Part shown: piece by piece, positions 25,232 to 34,077 of the stretch
Layout of the letters: every line of letters begins with the position of its first letter
Numbering within the stretch: the stretch's first letter is position 1
Assembly (NCBI RefSeq): GCF_021729845.1
Contig: NZ_CP063397.1
Location: forward strand, 3,796,001-3,860,000
DNA length: 64,000 nucleotides
DNA from: Rhizobium sp. SL42
Lineage (GTDB): Bacteria; Pseudomonadota; Alphaproteobacteria; Rhizobiales; Rhizobiaceae
Direction: 5' to 3'
Made by a program: the position numbers and the translations under genes
The notes under the pieces: generated by a model
What the model was told of the DNA's origin: nothing
Database searches by the model: none
Seen by the model: the letters and a program-made list of their open reading frames with translations, nothing else

Positions 25232-26656
25232 ATGGACATCCAGATGCTGATCGGCTCGAAATTCGAAGCCGGTACCGAGATCGAGGAAAAGATCCTCAAC
25301 CCCAAGACCGGCGAGACGATCCTCGATCTGCCCGAAGCCTCGCTGTCGCAGATCGATAGTGCCGTCGATGCCGCCGACAAGGCCTTCCAGTCCTGGTCGG
25401 CGACAACGCCCGGCCAGCGTTCCGCTTATCTGCTGGCGATCGCCGATGCCGTCGAAAAAGACGCCCTTGGCTTCGCCACGCTGGAAGCGCTCAACTGCGG
25501 CAAGCCGATAAATGCCGTGCTGAACGACGAAATCCCCGCCATCGTCGACTGCTACCGCTTCTTCGCCGGTGCGATCCGCTCGATGCATGCCCCGGTCGCC
25601 GGCGAATATCTGCCCGGCTTCACCTCGATGATCCGCCGCGATCCGGTCGGCATCGTCGGCTCGATTGCGCCGTGGAACTATCCGCTGATGATGATGGCCT
25701 GGAAGCTGGCCCCGGCGATCGCCGCCGGCAACACCGTCGTCTTCAAGCCATCGGAACAGACGCCGCTGACCGCGCTGAAAATGGCCAAGCTGATGGCCGA
25801 GATCCTGCCGGAGGGTGTGGTCAATGTCGTGCTCGGCCGCGGCGAAAGCGTCGGCAACGCCATCATCAACCACCCGAAGATCGGCATGGTCTCGATAACC
25901 GGCGATATCGCCACCGGCAAGAAGGTGCTCGCCGCCGCCGCCAAGACCGTCAAGCGCACCCATCTCGAACTGGGAGGCAAGGCGCCTGTCATCATCTATG
26001 ACGACGCCGATATCGATGCTGTCGTCTCAGCGATCCGCACCTTCGGCTATTACAATGCCGGCCAGGACTGCACGGCGGCCTGCCGCATCTATGCCGCCGA
26101 CAAGGTCTACGAAAAATTCGTCGCCGACCTTGCCTCCGCCGTCTCGACGCTGAAATACAACCAGGCCGACGACACCGAAAACGAGATCGGCCCGCTGATT
26201 TCCAAGCGCCAGCGCGACCGCGTCGAAAGCTTCGTCGCCCGCGCCTCCGAACACAAGCACATGGAAGTCGTCACCGGCGGCAAGCTCGGCTCCGACAAGG
26301 GCTTCTTCTATGCCCCGACCGTGATCGCCGGCGCGCTGCAGGACGACGAGATCGTCCGCCGCGAGGTCTTCGGCCCGGTCGTGTCCGTCACCCGCTTTTC
26401 GGATGTCGATCAGGCGGTCACCTGGGCCAATGACAGCGACTACGGCCTTGCCTCCTCGGTCTGGACCAAGGACATCTCGCGCGCCATGCAAACGGCGGCC
26501 AAGCTCCGCTATGGCTGCACCTGGATCAACACGCATTTCATGCTGTGCAACGAGATGCCGCATGGCGGCCTGAAGCAGTCCGGCTACGGCAAGGACATGT
26601 CGGTCTATGCGCTGGAGGACTACACCGCAGTGCGCCATGTGATGATAGCACATTGA
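25232..26656 (+). CDS. patD: Gamma-aminobutyraldehyde dehydrogenase
   Basis: Oxidises 4-aminobutanal to 4-aminobutyrate (GABA) with NAD+ in putrescine catabolism. The 474-residue aldehyde dehydrogenase has catalytic Cys280 in [10 protein letters not shown], general base Glu246 in LELGGKAP and Asn149 in APWNY. The stretches [19 protein letters not shown] and [18 protein letters not shown] closely resemble E. coli PatD, and the operon context agrees. The ATG at 25232 is preceded by GAGGGAG. The aminotransferase that would make the aldehyde from putrescine is not in the window, so its supply must come from elsewhere. A substrate close to but not identical with 4-aminobutanal is possible. Confidence 0.9.
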   Translation: MDIQMLIGSKFEAGTEIEEKILNPKTGETILDLPEASLSQIDSAVDAADKAFQSWSATTPGQRSAYLLAIADAVEKDALGFATLEALNCGKPINAVLNDEIPAIVDCYRFFAGAIRSMHAPVAGEYLPGFTSMIRRDPVGIVGSIAPWNYPLMMMAWKLAPAIAAGNTVVFKPSEQTPLTALKMAKLMAEILPEGVVNVVLGRGESVGNAIINHPKIGMVSITGDIATGKKVLAAAAKTVKRTHLELGGKAPVIIYDDADIDAVVSAIRTFGYYNAGQDCTAACRIYAADKVYEKFVADLASAVSTLKYNQADDTENEIGPLISKRQRDRVESFVARASEHKHMEVVTGGKLGSDKGFFYAPTVIAGALQDDEIVRREVFGPVVSVTRFSDVDQAVTWANDSDYGLASSVWTKDISRAMQTAAKLRYGCTWINTHFMLCNEMPHGGLKQSGYGKDMSVYALEDYTAVRHVMIAH

Positions 26657-26679
26657 CGCCGCTTGGCCGGGCGCAACAA

Positions 26680-26708
26680 GGGCGCAAACCGTTCCGCGGT
26701 TTGCGCCC
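26680..26708. terminator. Hairpin between patD and the convergent FUSC gene
   Basis: GGGCGCAAACC (26680-26690), loop GTTCCGC, GGTTTGCGCCC (26698-26708): a perfect 11-bp stem between two convergent stops. It lacks a long T run, so strength is uncertain. Confidence 0.7.
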
Positions 26709-26741
26709 ATTGTCGTCGGGGGCCGACAGATGGATCTGTCA

Positions 26742-28658
26742 TCACCTCGGACTGAAGAATTCCAGTTGAGAATCGAGCGAATGCGCCGCTGCCGCGACAA
26801 TGCGTGAACTCGCTTCATGCCGGCTCCTCAGCCGATCGCCGACACGGCTCAGCGCGATGCACACCTTGCCCGGCTCGCTGCAGATCTGTTTCAACCGCTG
26901 CAGCGCGGCAAGGGTGGCCCTTTCCTCTGAGGCAGACAGCCGTCCGCCACGCACAAGCTCCTGCAATGTCAGTATCGCCTGGCCGATCGACAGAACGGCA
27001 ATGCCCGTCTCGGCTACTTGTGGGCTGGCCCGTCCGCCACGCTCGGCATAGCGCACCATGCGCAGCAGGCGGTGATAGAGCCGCGCCCGCCAGACGAGGC
27101 GGTGTTCTGTGGCATCCTCGGCTCGTGCCATGAACTGCAGTTCGCCGACCATCATGCCGATCAGCGTATCCAGCCTTCGCTGCAAGGTAACCGGATAGAT
27201 CAGGCGATAGGCGAAATAGGCCACCAGCGGCGCCGAAACAACCGCCATGCCCGACAGCAGCGACTGAATGAAATTGCCGCTTACCGGATAGTGCGGATGC
27301 AGAAGCAGCATCGAAACCATCGCATAGTCGAAGGCCGACGCTACGGTATGTCGATGGGAGAAGAACAGCGGCGCCGCCAGAATGAACGGCAGGGTCAAGA
27401 GCACAACCTGGAATTCGCTGCCGGCAAGCGGCCAGACCAGGTATAGGCAGGCAAGAGCCCCCGCGCAGCCATAAACCTGCCCCAGGAAGACCGAGCGCAG
27501 GATCTGCGTCGGATTGTCGAAGGTCGAAAAGACCGTGGTCATGATCGACAGCCCGAGCATCAGGAAAGCAAGCGACGGCCAGCCGGTCGCAACCCAGACC
27601 ATGCCGACGACGATGAGGCTGAGTGTCGCTCGGATACCGGCTTCACGCGCACCCACCCAGTCCCGGTGCAGGATACTCGGATAGGCTGCCGGCGGCTCGA
27701 CGGATTGCGCGGCAATACCGGCCCGATATGTACGGATACCCTCGGCCAGCGCGGTCAGCGCCTCTCCCAGATCTAGGAGGCCATCCGCCTGGACGGTGGC
27801 CTGGACGAGCAGCCGAAGCGGCTCTTTCGTCGCATCCCCCGCAGTCATCCGCGCGCTGGCGTTGCGCAGCGTCGCCGCACAGGCTGCATACCCTCCCGTC
27901 TCAATACGACGCGCCGCCAGAAGCAGCGAAATCTGCACAGAAAGGATGGAGCGCATGGCACGCACCGTCTGGCGTCGCCGCAGGGATCCGGCGGCATGCG
28001 GGTCGCATTGTTCATCGACCGCCGCCATTTCGGACAGGATCGCCACTTCCTCGGCAGTCAAGGCCGCCGGACCGCCTTCACGAAGCCGGTCGGAAAGACG
28101 GTCGAGCAGGCGTGCCGTCAGCCGCCGCATCCGGCCGATCATCTCGTCCTCGGCCGCCGCCGGCGTCAGCAGGAAGCCAAACAGCACCGCAACGGCAACT
28201 CCAAGGAAGATGGTGGCGGCACGATCAAGGCCTAGCACCCAGACATGAGCCGGATGGCCGTAGTCGAGCAATGCCACCATCGCCGCGGAATAGCCGGCCA
28301 GCATCACGCCATACGAGACAAGCCCGCGAAGCAGGTTACCGACCGTGACGCAGAGCCCGATCCAGACGGCAAGACCGACGACAAGGAAAAATGGCGCGCC
28401 GTCCACCACCATCAGCAGGGCGACGCCTGCAACAACGCCGATCACCGTGCCAAACGCCCGAAACAGGCCCTTTTCCAGCAATTGGCCGCGCGTCGGCTGG
28501 GATGCCGCCCAGACGGTCATGGCCGACCACTGCGGATGATCAAGGCCAAGCCGCCACGCCAGGAGGAAGGCGATGCATGCTGCAATGGCCGTTCGAAAGG
28601 CAAAGCGAAGGCGCGGCATGTCGAAGCCGAACCTCGCAAGAGGCGGAAACACAATCAT
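26742..28658 (-). CDS. FUSC-family inner-membrane efflux protein (AaeB/YccS-like)
   Basis: A 638-residue protein of the fusaric-acid-resistance family. It has two membrane blocks (about residues 15-165 and 335-470), each of several helices, separated by a ~170-residue cytoplasmic helical region and followed by a ~150-residue cytoplasmic tail. Segments such as AWRLGLDHPQWSAMTVW and GTVIGVVAGVALLMVV are typical. Members such as AaeB export aromatic carboxylic acids or other toxic small molecules. It starts within the last bases of the MarR gene (ATGA, 28655-28658), so the two are cotranscribed. No HlyD-type adaptor is adjacent, unlike aaeAB. Confidence 0.82.
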   Translation of the reverse strand: MIVFPPLARFGFDMPRLRFAFRTAIAACIAFLLAWRLGLDHPQWSAMTVWAASQPTRGQLLEKGLFRAFGTVIGVVAGVALLMVVDGAPFFLVVGLAVWIGLCVTVGNLLRGLVSYGVMLAGYSAAMVALLDYGHPAHVWVLGLDRAATIFLGVAVAVLFGFLLTPAAAEDEMIGRMRRLTARLLDRLSDRLREGGPAALTAEEVAILSEMAAVDEQCDPHAAGSLRRRQTVRAMRSILSVQISLLLAARRIETGGYAACAATLRNASARMTAGDATKEPLRLLVQATVQADGLLDLGEALTALAEGIRTYRAGIAAQSVEPPAAYPSILHRDWVGAREAGIRATLSLIVVGMVWVATGWPSLAFLMLGLSIMTTVFSTFDNPTQILRSVFLGQVYGCAGALACLYLVWPLAGSEFQVVLLTLPFILAAPLFFSHRHTVASAFDYAMVSMLLLHPHYPVSGNFIQSLLSGMAVVSAPLVAYFAYRLIYPVTLQRRLDTLIGMMVGELQFMARAEDATEHRLVWRARLYHRLLRMVRYAERGGRASPQVAETGIAVLSIGQAILTLQELVRGGRLSASEERATLAALQRLKQICSEPGKVCIALSRVGDRLRSRHEASSRIVAAAAHSLDSQLEFFSPR

Positions 28659-29113
28659 GTCTGTGGTCCCGCATGGGATGGCTTCGTCCGCAACCTTGCC
28701 TCGATCCGCTCGAAGGCAGAAAACAGAGCCTGAACCTCGTTCTCATCCAGGTCCTGAAGCAAGCCGTCTTCCAGTGGCTCCACCTTGTCGCGGATATGCT
28801 CGACCCGCGCGTGGCCCTTAGGCGTCAGGCGCAGCCGCTTCGCCCTCCGGTCATGCGGGTCTGGATGTCGCACCACTAGATCTTGCGCTTCCAGAATGTC
28901 GAGTAGCCGCACAAGGCTCGAAACATCGAGACCGATTCGGGCCGCAAGATCCTTCTGCAGCAGCCCATCGCCGGCCCGATGCAAATGCATCAACGGCGCC
29001 CAGGTTGCATCGGTCAGGCCAGAGGCGACCAGCTGCTCATCGAGATAATGTCGCCAGTGGCGGGCAAGCCCCACCAGTCGCATGCCCAGAAGGCGTTTTG
29101 GATTTTCACTCAT
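28655..29113 (-). CDS. MarR-family regulator of the FUSC exporter
   Basis: A 152-residue winged-helix regulator. Residues ~35-100 carry the MarR domain (TDATWAPLMHLHRAGDGLLQ, then KDLAARIGLDVSSLVRLLDI and the wing VRHPDPHDRRAKRLRLT). It heads a two-gene operon with the efflux protein, so it probably represses both from the palindrome at 29131-29156 and is released by a phenolic or similar ligand (family knowledge; ligand not known). Confidence 0.9.
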   Translation of the reverse strand: MSENPKRLLGMRLVGLARHWRHYLDEQLVASGLTDATWAPLMHLHRAGDGLLQKDLAARIGLDVSSLVRLLDILEAQDLVVRHPDPHDRRAKRLRLTPKGHARVEHIRDKVEPLEDGLLQDLDENEVQALFSAFERIEARLRTKPSHAGPQT

Positions 29114-29130
29114 AGAATTTCATTGGCATA

Positions 29131-29156
29131 AAAATAGTTTGTATAGCAAGTATTTT
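29131..29156 (-). promoter_or_regulatory. MarR-type operator upstream of marR-FUSC
   Basis: AAAATA (29131-29136) and TATTTT (29151-29156) flank an inner TTG-TATAG-CAA (29139-29149) inverted repeat, 18 bases upstream of the marR start. The AT-rich element with TTG/CAA half-sites fits the usual MarR recognition pattern. Confidence 0.5.
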
Positions 29157-29266
29157 TGGTTTTCTGACAACCGACCTGGAGAAAAGGCTGTTTACCCTGC
29201 TGCGGCAAACAGGTGGCACACGATCCTTCGGCCCTTTATGATCCCGGAAAATCACGGAGATTCCGC

Positions 29267-29725
29267 ATGCGCCGCATTCTCGCAGCCGCCCTTTCAGCCA
29301 GCGCGATCGTCTTCAGCGCCACAGCCTGCGGCTTTCCTGCGATGGCCCAGCAACCGCAGGTGATCCCCGCCCCGGATATAGGCGGCGGCCAGATGATGGA
29401 TACCTACCTCTGGCATGTCCGCGGCCTGCCGCCCGGAGCCCGTCTTGCGGTCTATTCCGGCGCGGGCCCGAACTTTCGCGTCATTCACATGCTGGATGAA
29501 GGCTCGCCGATCGAACGGCTGAACTGCCGCGAAAGCCGGGGCGGATACTGGTGCCGGGTGGCAACCGTCCATCGTCCCCGCGTTTCGGGCTGGGTCGATG
29601 GCCGTTTCCTATTCGAAGATGCCGGCTTCATGCCCTATGATGACCGGCGGCTGGAAATCCAGCCGATCATTCCGATCCCCTTCCCGAACAAGCCGGATCG
29701 TCCGCACCGGCCACCCAGACCGTGA
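29267..29725 (+). CDS. Small secreted SH3-domain protein
   Basis: A 152-residue exported protein. A signal peptide (MRRILAAALSASAIVFSATA) ends near PAMAQ. The mature part contains a bacterial SH3-like region (about residues 45-120: LAVYSGAGPNFRVIHMLDEG, then YWCRVATVHRPRVSGWVDGRFL) and a proline-rich tail. Such domains bind cell-wall peptides or other proteins. ATG 29267 has GGAG upstream. It is a single gene with no informative neighbour; exact role unknown. Confidence 0.75.
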   Translation: MRRILAAALSASAIVFSATACGFPAMAQQPQVIPAPDIGGGQMMDTYLWHVRGLPPGARLAVYSGAGPNFRVIHMLDEGSPIERLNCRESRGGYWCRVATVHRPRVSGWVDGRFLFEDAGFMPYDDRRLEIQPIIPIPFPNKPDRPHRPPRP

Positions 29726-29745
29726 ATTTCGCCATCTGATCCATA

Positions 29746-29783
29746 CGAAAAAGGCGCCGCGGGTGGATCGCGACGCCTTTTCG
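29746..29783. terminator. Bidirectional terminator between the SH3 gene and talB
   Basis: AAAAGGCG (29749-29756) pairs with CGCCTTTT (29774-29781), giving A/T tails on both sides. The 17-base loop itself can fold (CCGCG/CGCG). It lies between convergent stops. Confidence 0.75.
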
Positions 29784-29810
29784 GGAGGTTTGGGTCTGCG
29801 GTTTGCCGCC

Positions 29811-30767
29811 TCAGGCGGCCAGCGCCTTGGAGATCTGGCCACGCAAGGTGCCGAGATCCTTGGCAAAGCCGCGAATGCCTTCTGCAAGCTTTTCGGTCGC
29901 CATCGCATCCTCGTTCATCGCCCAGCGGAACGCCTTTTCATCGAGCGAGACCAGCGGTTCGGCCTTGGCCTTTTCCGGAGAAAGGACGCGCGGCAGGTTG
30001 CCTTCGGCAGCATTCAATTCGTCAAGCAGTTGCGGGCTGATCGTCAGGCGGTCGCAACCGGCCAGCGCTTCGATTTCACCGGCATTGCGGAACGACGCGC
30101 CCATGACGATCGTGTTGATGCCGTTCGCCTTGTAATAGTCGTAGATGGCTCGCACCGAGACGACGCCCGGATCGGTTTCCGCCGTGTAGTTCTCACCGGT
30201 CGACTTCTTGTACCAGTCGAGAATGCGACCGACGAAGGGCGAGATCAGGAACACCTTGGCTTCGGCGCAGGCAATTGCCTGGGCCTTGGAGAACAGCAGG
30301 GTCAGGTTGCAGTCGATGCCTTCCTTCTGCAGCACTTCGGCAGCCCGGATACCTTCCCAGGTGGAGGCGAGCTTGATCAGGATACGATCCTTCTCGATGC
30401 CGCGTTCCTTGTAGCCGGCAATGATCCCATGCGCCTTCTCGATCGAAGCCTTGGTGTCGAACGACAGGTCGGCATCGACTTCGGTCGAGACACGGCCCGG
30501 AACGAGCGCTGCAAGCGCGGCACCGACCGAGATCGCCATACGGTCGGCGATGGCGCCGACGACGGCGTCATCCTTGCCGCCCTTGGCCTTGCCCCAGGCA
30601 ATCGCTTCCTTGAAAGCATCGGCAAAGGCATCCGTGCCCAGCGCCTTGAGGACGATAGACGGATTTGTCGTGCAATCGACAGGCTTCAGGCGCGCGACCG
30701 CCTCGATGTCGCCGGTATCGGCAACAACGGTCGTCATGGCGCGAAGCTGTTCGAGTTTGGAAGTCAT
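29811..30767 (-). CDS. tal: Transaldolase
   Basis: Transfers a dihydroxyacetone unit from sedoheptulose 7-phosphate to glyceraldehyde 3-phosphate in the pentose phosphate pathway. At 318 residues it is of TalB size. The Schiff-base lysine lies in the [20 protein letters not shown] segment, and the phosphate-binding [19 protein letters not shown] and [18 protein letters not shown] segments are conserved. AAGGA precedes the ATG. Xylulose 5-phosphate from XylB would enter this pathway. Confidence 0.96.
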   Translation of the reverse strand: MTSKLEQLRAMTTVVADTGDIEAVARLKPVDCTTNPSIVLKALGTDAFADAFKEAIAWGKAKGGKDDAVVGAIADRMAISVGAALAALVPGRVSTEVDADLSFDTKASIEKAHGIIAGYKERGIEKDRILIKLASTWEGIRAAEVLQKEGIDCNLTLLFSKAQAIACAEAKVFLISPFVGRILDWYKKSTGENYTAETDPGVVSVRAIYDYYKANGINTIVMGASFRNAGEIEALAGCDRLTISPQLLDELNAAEGNLPRVLSPEKAKAEPLVSLDEKAFRWAMNEDAMATEKLAEGIRGFAKDLGTLRGQISKALAA

Positions 30768-30946
30768 GCGGATATCCTTCGAATTTGCCCAGTTAACCTA
30801 CTCGGCCGCCATTCGTTCCCGAAGCTCTGGCTCGAAGATCCGGGCCAAAGATTGGGCCACAGACCTGCAAGATGAACGCGCGCGCCTATAGCCTGAACTA
30901 TCGCCATCGGAAGGGGAGGAAGTCAAGACATTTGTGCAACAGATTT

Positions 30947-30975
30947 GACATAAGTATCATATCGGGAAATAGTAT
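30947..30975 (+). promoter_or_regulatory. Promoter of the SorC-family regulator
   Basis: TTGACA (30947-30952), 17-base spacer, TAGTAT (30970-30975): a near-consensus housekeeping promoter, giving a leader of about 23 bases to the TTG start at 31005. Confidence 0.6.
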
Positions 30976-31004
30976 GCGCGGACATCATCAGGATACCGCA
31001 ACCT

Positions 31005-31988
31005 TTGGCCAAGCTCAGACGGGAAACCCACAGCACCTATTCGGATGCGGCATCGCTGCGCCTGCGCGCGGCATGGCTCTACTACAACCAGGGCCTGACG
31101 CAAAAGGGTGTCGCCGACCGTCTCGGCATCAGCCGCTCGACCGTCATTCGCATGCTCGACGAGGCCCTGAAGCGGGCCGAAGTGCAGATCTGGATCAGCG
31201 AAGGCATCGGTGATTGCGTCGAGCTGGCTGTGCGGCTGGAAAAAGCCTTTGGCCTCGACGAAGCCGTGGTCGTTCCCTCGCCGGCCAGCCAGGATGCCGC
31301 CTCGATCGCCTCAGCCGTCGGCCTGGCGCTCGGCCAGTTCCTCACCGAAGTGGTGACCGACAATGCCACGATCGGGGTCGGCTGGGGCCGGACCATGACC
31401 GCCTCGTTGTCGGGTTTTCGCCCGCCGCGCCGGGAAAACTGCAAGGTCGTCTCGCTGCTCGGCGGCATCGTCGCCGTCCACCAGACCAACCCGATCGACT
31501 ACACCTGGCGGCTGGCAAGCCAGCTCGGCGCGGAATGTTACATGTTCCTTGCGCCGCTTCTGGTCGATTCCGTTGCCACCAAGCGGGCGCTGATCGAAAA
31601 ATGCGGCTTGAAGACGCTCTACGACCTTGCCGAAAACCTTGACCTCGCCATCGTCTCCTGCGGTGACATCGGTCCGCACTCGACCTCGCTGTCGGAAGGC
31701 TTCATCAGCCACGAGACGCTGGAGGAACTGATCGCCGCCGGCTGCGTCTGCGACACCATGTTCAATTTCCTCGACGCCGAAGGCCGCTCGGTCGATCACC
31801 CGATCAACGAGCGGGTCATGTCGGTCGATCTCGATACGCTGAAAAAGGCGAAACACATCGTCATCTCGTCCGGCGGCGCCCACCGTGCCGTCGCGATCCG
31901 CGCCACGATCAAGCGCATCGGCTGCAACACGCTAATCACAGACGAGAGTGCTGCGCGGCAATTGCTGGCATTGGCGGAAGAGGCGTGA
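31005..31988 (+). CDS. SorC/DeoR-type sugar-binding transcriptional regulator
   Basis: A 327-residue regulator: N-terminal helix-turn-helix (GLTQKGVADRLGISRSTVIR, about residues 29-48) and a ~260-residue sugar-phosphate-binding domain (GVGWGRTMTASL, VVSLLGGIV, ISSGGAHRAVAIRATIKR). No in-frame ATG precedes the helix-turn-helix, so the start is the TTG at 31005, with a weak AGGA upstream. It resembles rhizobial polyol/sugar regulators such as EryD, but no transport or catabolic gene is adjacent, so its target is unknown. The 3' end is overlapped antisense by the ParE toxin frame. Confidence 0.83.
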   Translation: MAKLRRETHSTYSDAASLRLRAAWLYYNQGLTQKGVADRLGISRSTVIRMLDEALKRAEVQIWISEGIGDCVELAVRLEKAFGLDEAVVVPSPASQDAASIASAVGLALGQFLTEVVTDNATIGVGWGRTMTASLSGFRPPRRENCKVVSLLGGIVAVHQTNPIDYTWRLASQLGAECYMFLAPLLVDSVATKRALIEKCGLKTLYDLAENLDLAIVSCGDIGPHSTSLSEGFISHETLEELIAAGCVCDTMFNFLDAEGRSVDHPINERVMSVDLDTLKKAKHIVISSGGAHRAVAIRATIKRIGCNTLITDESAARQLLALAEEA

Positions 31989-32301
31989 GAACTGAAACAC
32001 AGCACCGCGACAGATAGGCCTCTGGCGGCCATTCGCGCGCGGCATGCTGGACGAACAAGACTTCAATTCGTTCCCGATGAACGCGGCAAGCTACAATACA
32101 CGAAATTCCCGCCAGCACGAGTTCGCGGGTTCCCTCTATTTCGCCGACACGCCCGATCAAGGCATTTTTCGACAGCATAAGCGCCGTCCTGGAGTGGATC
32201 TCGTTAACTATGCGATTCGCAGCTCGAGGATTGCGTTCGCCGATGTAGTCATTGACTAAGGCAAACTCGCGCAGATATCGTCTGGTCCAAACGATCTGCA
32301 C
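31936..32301 (-). CDS. ParE/RelE-family toxin with unusual C-terminal extension
   Basis: Toxin of a type II toxin-antitoxin pair; family members poison gyrase (ParE) or cleave mRNA (RelE). It starts at a GTG 5 bases after the antitoxin stop: MQIVWTRRYLREFALVNDYI. The core ends at the usual HAAREWP (residues 86-92). The frame then continues 29 more residues (PEAYLSRCC...) that family members normally lack, overlapping the last 53 bases of the SorC gene on the other strand. Loss of the native stop codon is the simplest explanation. Whether the toxin is still active is uncertain. Confidence 0.78.
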   Translation of the reverse strand: MQIVWTRRYLREFALVNDYIGERNPRAANRIVNEIHSRTALMLSKNALIGRVGEIEGTRELVLAGISCIVACRVHRERIEVLFVQHAAREWPPEAYLSRCCVSVLTPLPPMPAIAAQHSRL

Positions 32302-32306
32302 GGAGA

Positions 32307-32540
32307 TTAATTCTTGAACTTTTCAAGAACGACCGCGATCTCGTGATCCTCTGCAAAGTCGCAGGCGTCAGCATCATCCATGCCTTCCCGCACACCTGCC
32401 GCCCATTTCTCTCGCCAGGCGAGCGAACGGCCATGAGTGAGAGCGTCTTCAACGATCTGCTCGCGCGTCAAACGCGTCCGCTCTGCGAGTTCGTCGAGAC
32501 GCTGCGTGATATCATCGGACAGGACGATCATGTTTTTCAT
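32307..32540 (-). CDS. Ribbon-helix-helix (CopG-type) antitoxin
   Basis: A 77-residue protein with an N-terminal ribbon-helix-helix (MKNMIVLSDDITQRLDELAE, then RTRLTREQIVEDAL) and an acidic C-terminal half that would wrap the toxin (DDADACDFAEDHE). It precedes the ParE-type toxin by 5 bases, the standard antitoxin-first order, and would autorepress the pair as well as neutralise the toxin. ATG 32540 is chosen; an ATG three codons later is equally possible. The gene is hidden inside a much longer open frame on the same strand. Confidence 0.82.
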   Translation of the reverse strand: MKNMIVLSDDITQRLDELAERTRLTREQIVEDALTHGRSLAWREKWAAGVREGMDDADACDFAEDHEIAVVLEKFKN

Positions 32541-32605
32541 CGAAAGATTGTCGCACACGCTTCGCGATCTGCAACAAAAATGATTCCCGACTGCCGGCTC
32601 AACGC

Positions 32606-33490
32606 TCAGACCCGCCCCTGCTCCCAGCCCAGCATCGCCCGCTTGCGGGTCAGTCCCCAGTGATAGCCGGTGAGCGCGCCGCTTTTGCCGAGTGCCCGGT
32701 GGCACGGCACGACAAACGAGATCGGATTGCGGCCGACGGCTGCCCCCACCGCGCGGCTTGCGGTGGGCTGGCCGATCCGGCTGGCGATGTCGGAATAGGT
32801 GACGGCCTTGCCGAGTGGAATGCTGAGCAGGCTTTCCCAGACCCTGACCTGGAAATCGGACCCGATCAGCACCACCCGCAGCGGTTCTTCCGACGACCAG
32901 CGCGCCGGATAAAAGACCCTCTCGGCATAAGGCGTCGTGGAAGCCTGGTCCTCGACAAACTGCGCATTCGGCCAGCGGCAGGCCATGTCGTCGAAACAGG
33001 CCTGTTCGCCGCCGAAATCGGCAAAGGCGAGCCCCGCCAGCCCGCGATCGGTTGCCATGACCAGCGCCACGCCGAACGGCGACGGGTGATAACCGTAGCG
33101 GATGACAAGGCCGGCACCCTTGGCCTTCCATTCGCCCGGGCTCATCGCCTCATGGGTGACGAACAGATCGTGCAGGCGGCCGGGTCCGGATAGGCCGAGC
33201 TCCAGCGATGTTTCCAGCAAGGGCAGTTCTTCCCGACCAAGCAGCCGCTTGGCATGGTCGAGCGTCACCGCCTGCAAAAACGCTTTCGGCGAGAGCCCTG
33301 CCCAGCGGGTAAACGTCTTCTGCAACTGTGTCGGCGACTGGCCGAGCCGTTCGGCAATCGTCTCCAGCGACGGCTGGCTCTGATAGTCGAGCGTCAGCAT
33401 TTCGATCACCTGGCGCACGGTCTCGTAGTCGCCGCCATCCGGTGTGATGTCTGTGCTGCGGGAAAGATCGATATGCTGCGCAAGTGTCAT
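32606..33490 (-). CDS. Ada-like fusion: AraC-type domain plus O6-methylguanine-DNA methyltransferase
   Basis: A 294-residue repair protein. Residues ~25-115 are an AraC-type helix-turn-helix (LETIAERLGQSPTQLQKTFT). Residues ~130-290 are the methyltransferase, with acceptor Cys263 in VVPCHRALGKSG and ASRAVGAAVGRNP. It lacks the N-terminal zinc/phosphotriester-repair domain of E. coli Ada, so it should not sense methylphosphotriesters in the same way. The order of domains is that seen in many alphaproteobacterial Ada-like proteins. Confidence 0.9.
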   Translation of the reverse strand: MTLAQHIDLSRSTDITPDGGDYETVRQVIEMLTLDYQSQPSLETIAERLGQSPTQLQKTFTRWAGLSPKAFLQAVTLDHAKRLLGREELPLLETSLELGLSGPGRLHDLFVTHEAMSPGEWKAKGAGLVIRYGYHPSPFGVALVMATDRGLAGLAFADFGGEQACFDDMACRWPNAQFVEDQASTTPYAERVFYPARWSSEEPLRVVLIGSDFQVRVWESLLSIPLGKAVTYSDIASRIGQPTASRAVGAAVGRNPISFVVPCHRALGKSGALTGYHWGLTRKRAMLGWEQGRV

Positions 33491-33557
33491 GGTCTGGTCC
33501 TCGTGTCGAACGCGACTTCACCATGACATGGACCGCGATGCCACCCGTTTCTTGCGC

Positions 33558-34052
33558 TCAGATCCGCTGTTTTGCCGTCGCCAGCGCGCCGCGAAACGCC
33601 TTGGCGAAGCTCTCGCGATCATCGGGATTGAGGAAGGAGCCGATATCGGTGCGCCGTCCTTCGCCGGTCACCTGCATCGACACGATGCCGATTTCCTCGT
33701 GGCGGCGCACGAAGAACCGCGCCCAGAACGTGTTGAAGCGATGCTCGGTCATGCGGCCTGCGGGCGTAAACTTGCGGATCGACAGCCTGGTGCGCGACAC
33801 GACGATTTCCTCGCGCGCCCGGCCTGAACGATAGTTCATCCGGAAGGCACCATAGAGCAGCAGGAAGTCGAGCCCGAAAAACAGGCCGATCGGCCAAGCC
33901 CCGGTCGACAGGAAGAAGAGGGAATGCACAAGGCAGATCCCGCCTGTGAGGACGAGAAGCACGCGAAAGCCCTTCGGCCCCAGCGATCGATAGGGCGTGA
34001 GCTCCGCTGCAAAAATCGGCGTCTCCGCGGCCTGCTCGACATTGCCTTCCAT
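33558..34052 (-). CDS. DUF2244-family membrane protein
   Basis: A 164-residue protein with two adjacent membrane helices (about residues 28-48 and 52-70), then a soluble domain with EEIVVSRTRLSIRKFTPAGR and WARFFVRRHEEIGIV. The family is conserved in alphaproteobacteria; its function is unknown. It is divergent from nth, with only 25 bases between starts, an arrangement common in Rhizobiales. Confidence 0.8.
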   Translation of the reverse strand: MEGNVEQAAETPIFAAELTPYRSLGPKGFRVLLVLTGGICLVHSLFFLSTGAWPIGLFFGLDFLLLYGAFRMNYRSGRAREEIVVSRTRLSIRKFTPAGRMTEHRFNTFWARFFVRRHEEIGIVSMQVTGEGRRTDIGSFLNPDDRESFAKAFRGALATAKQRI

Positions 34053-34077
34053 CTGCCTGCCCGACTATAGATTTCCG

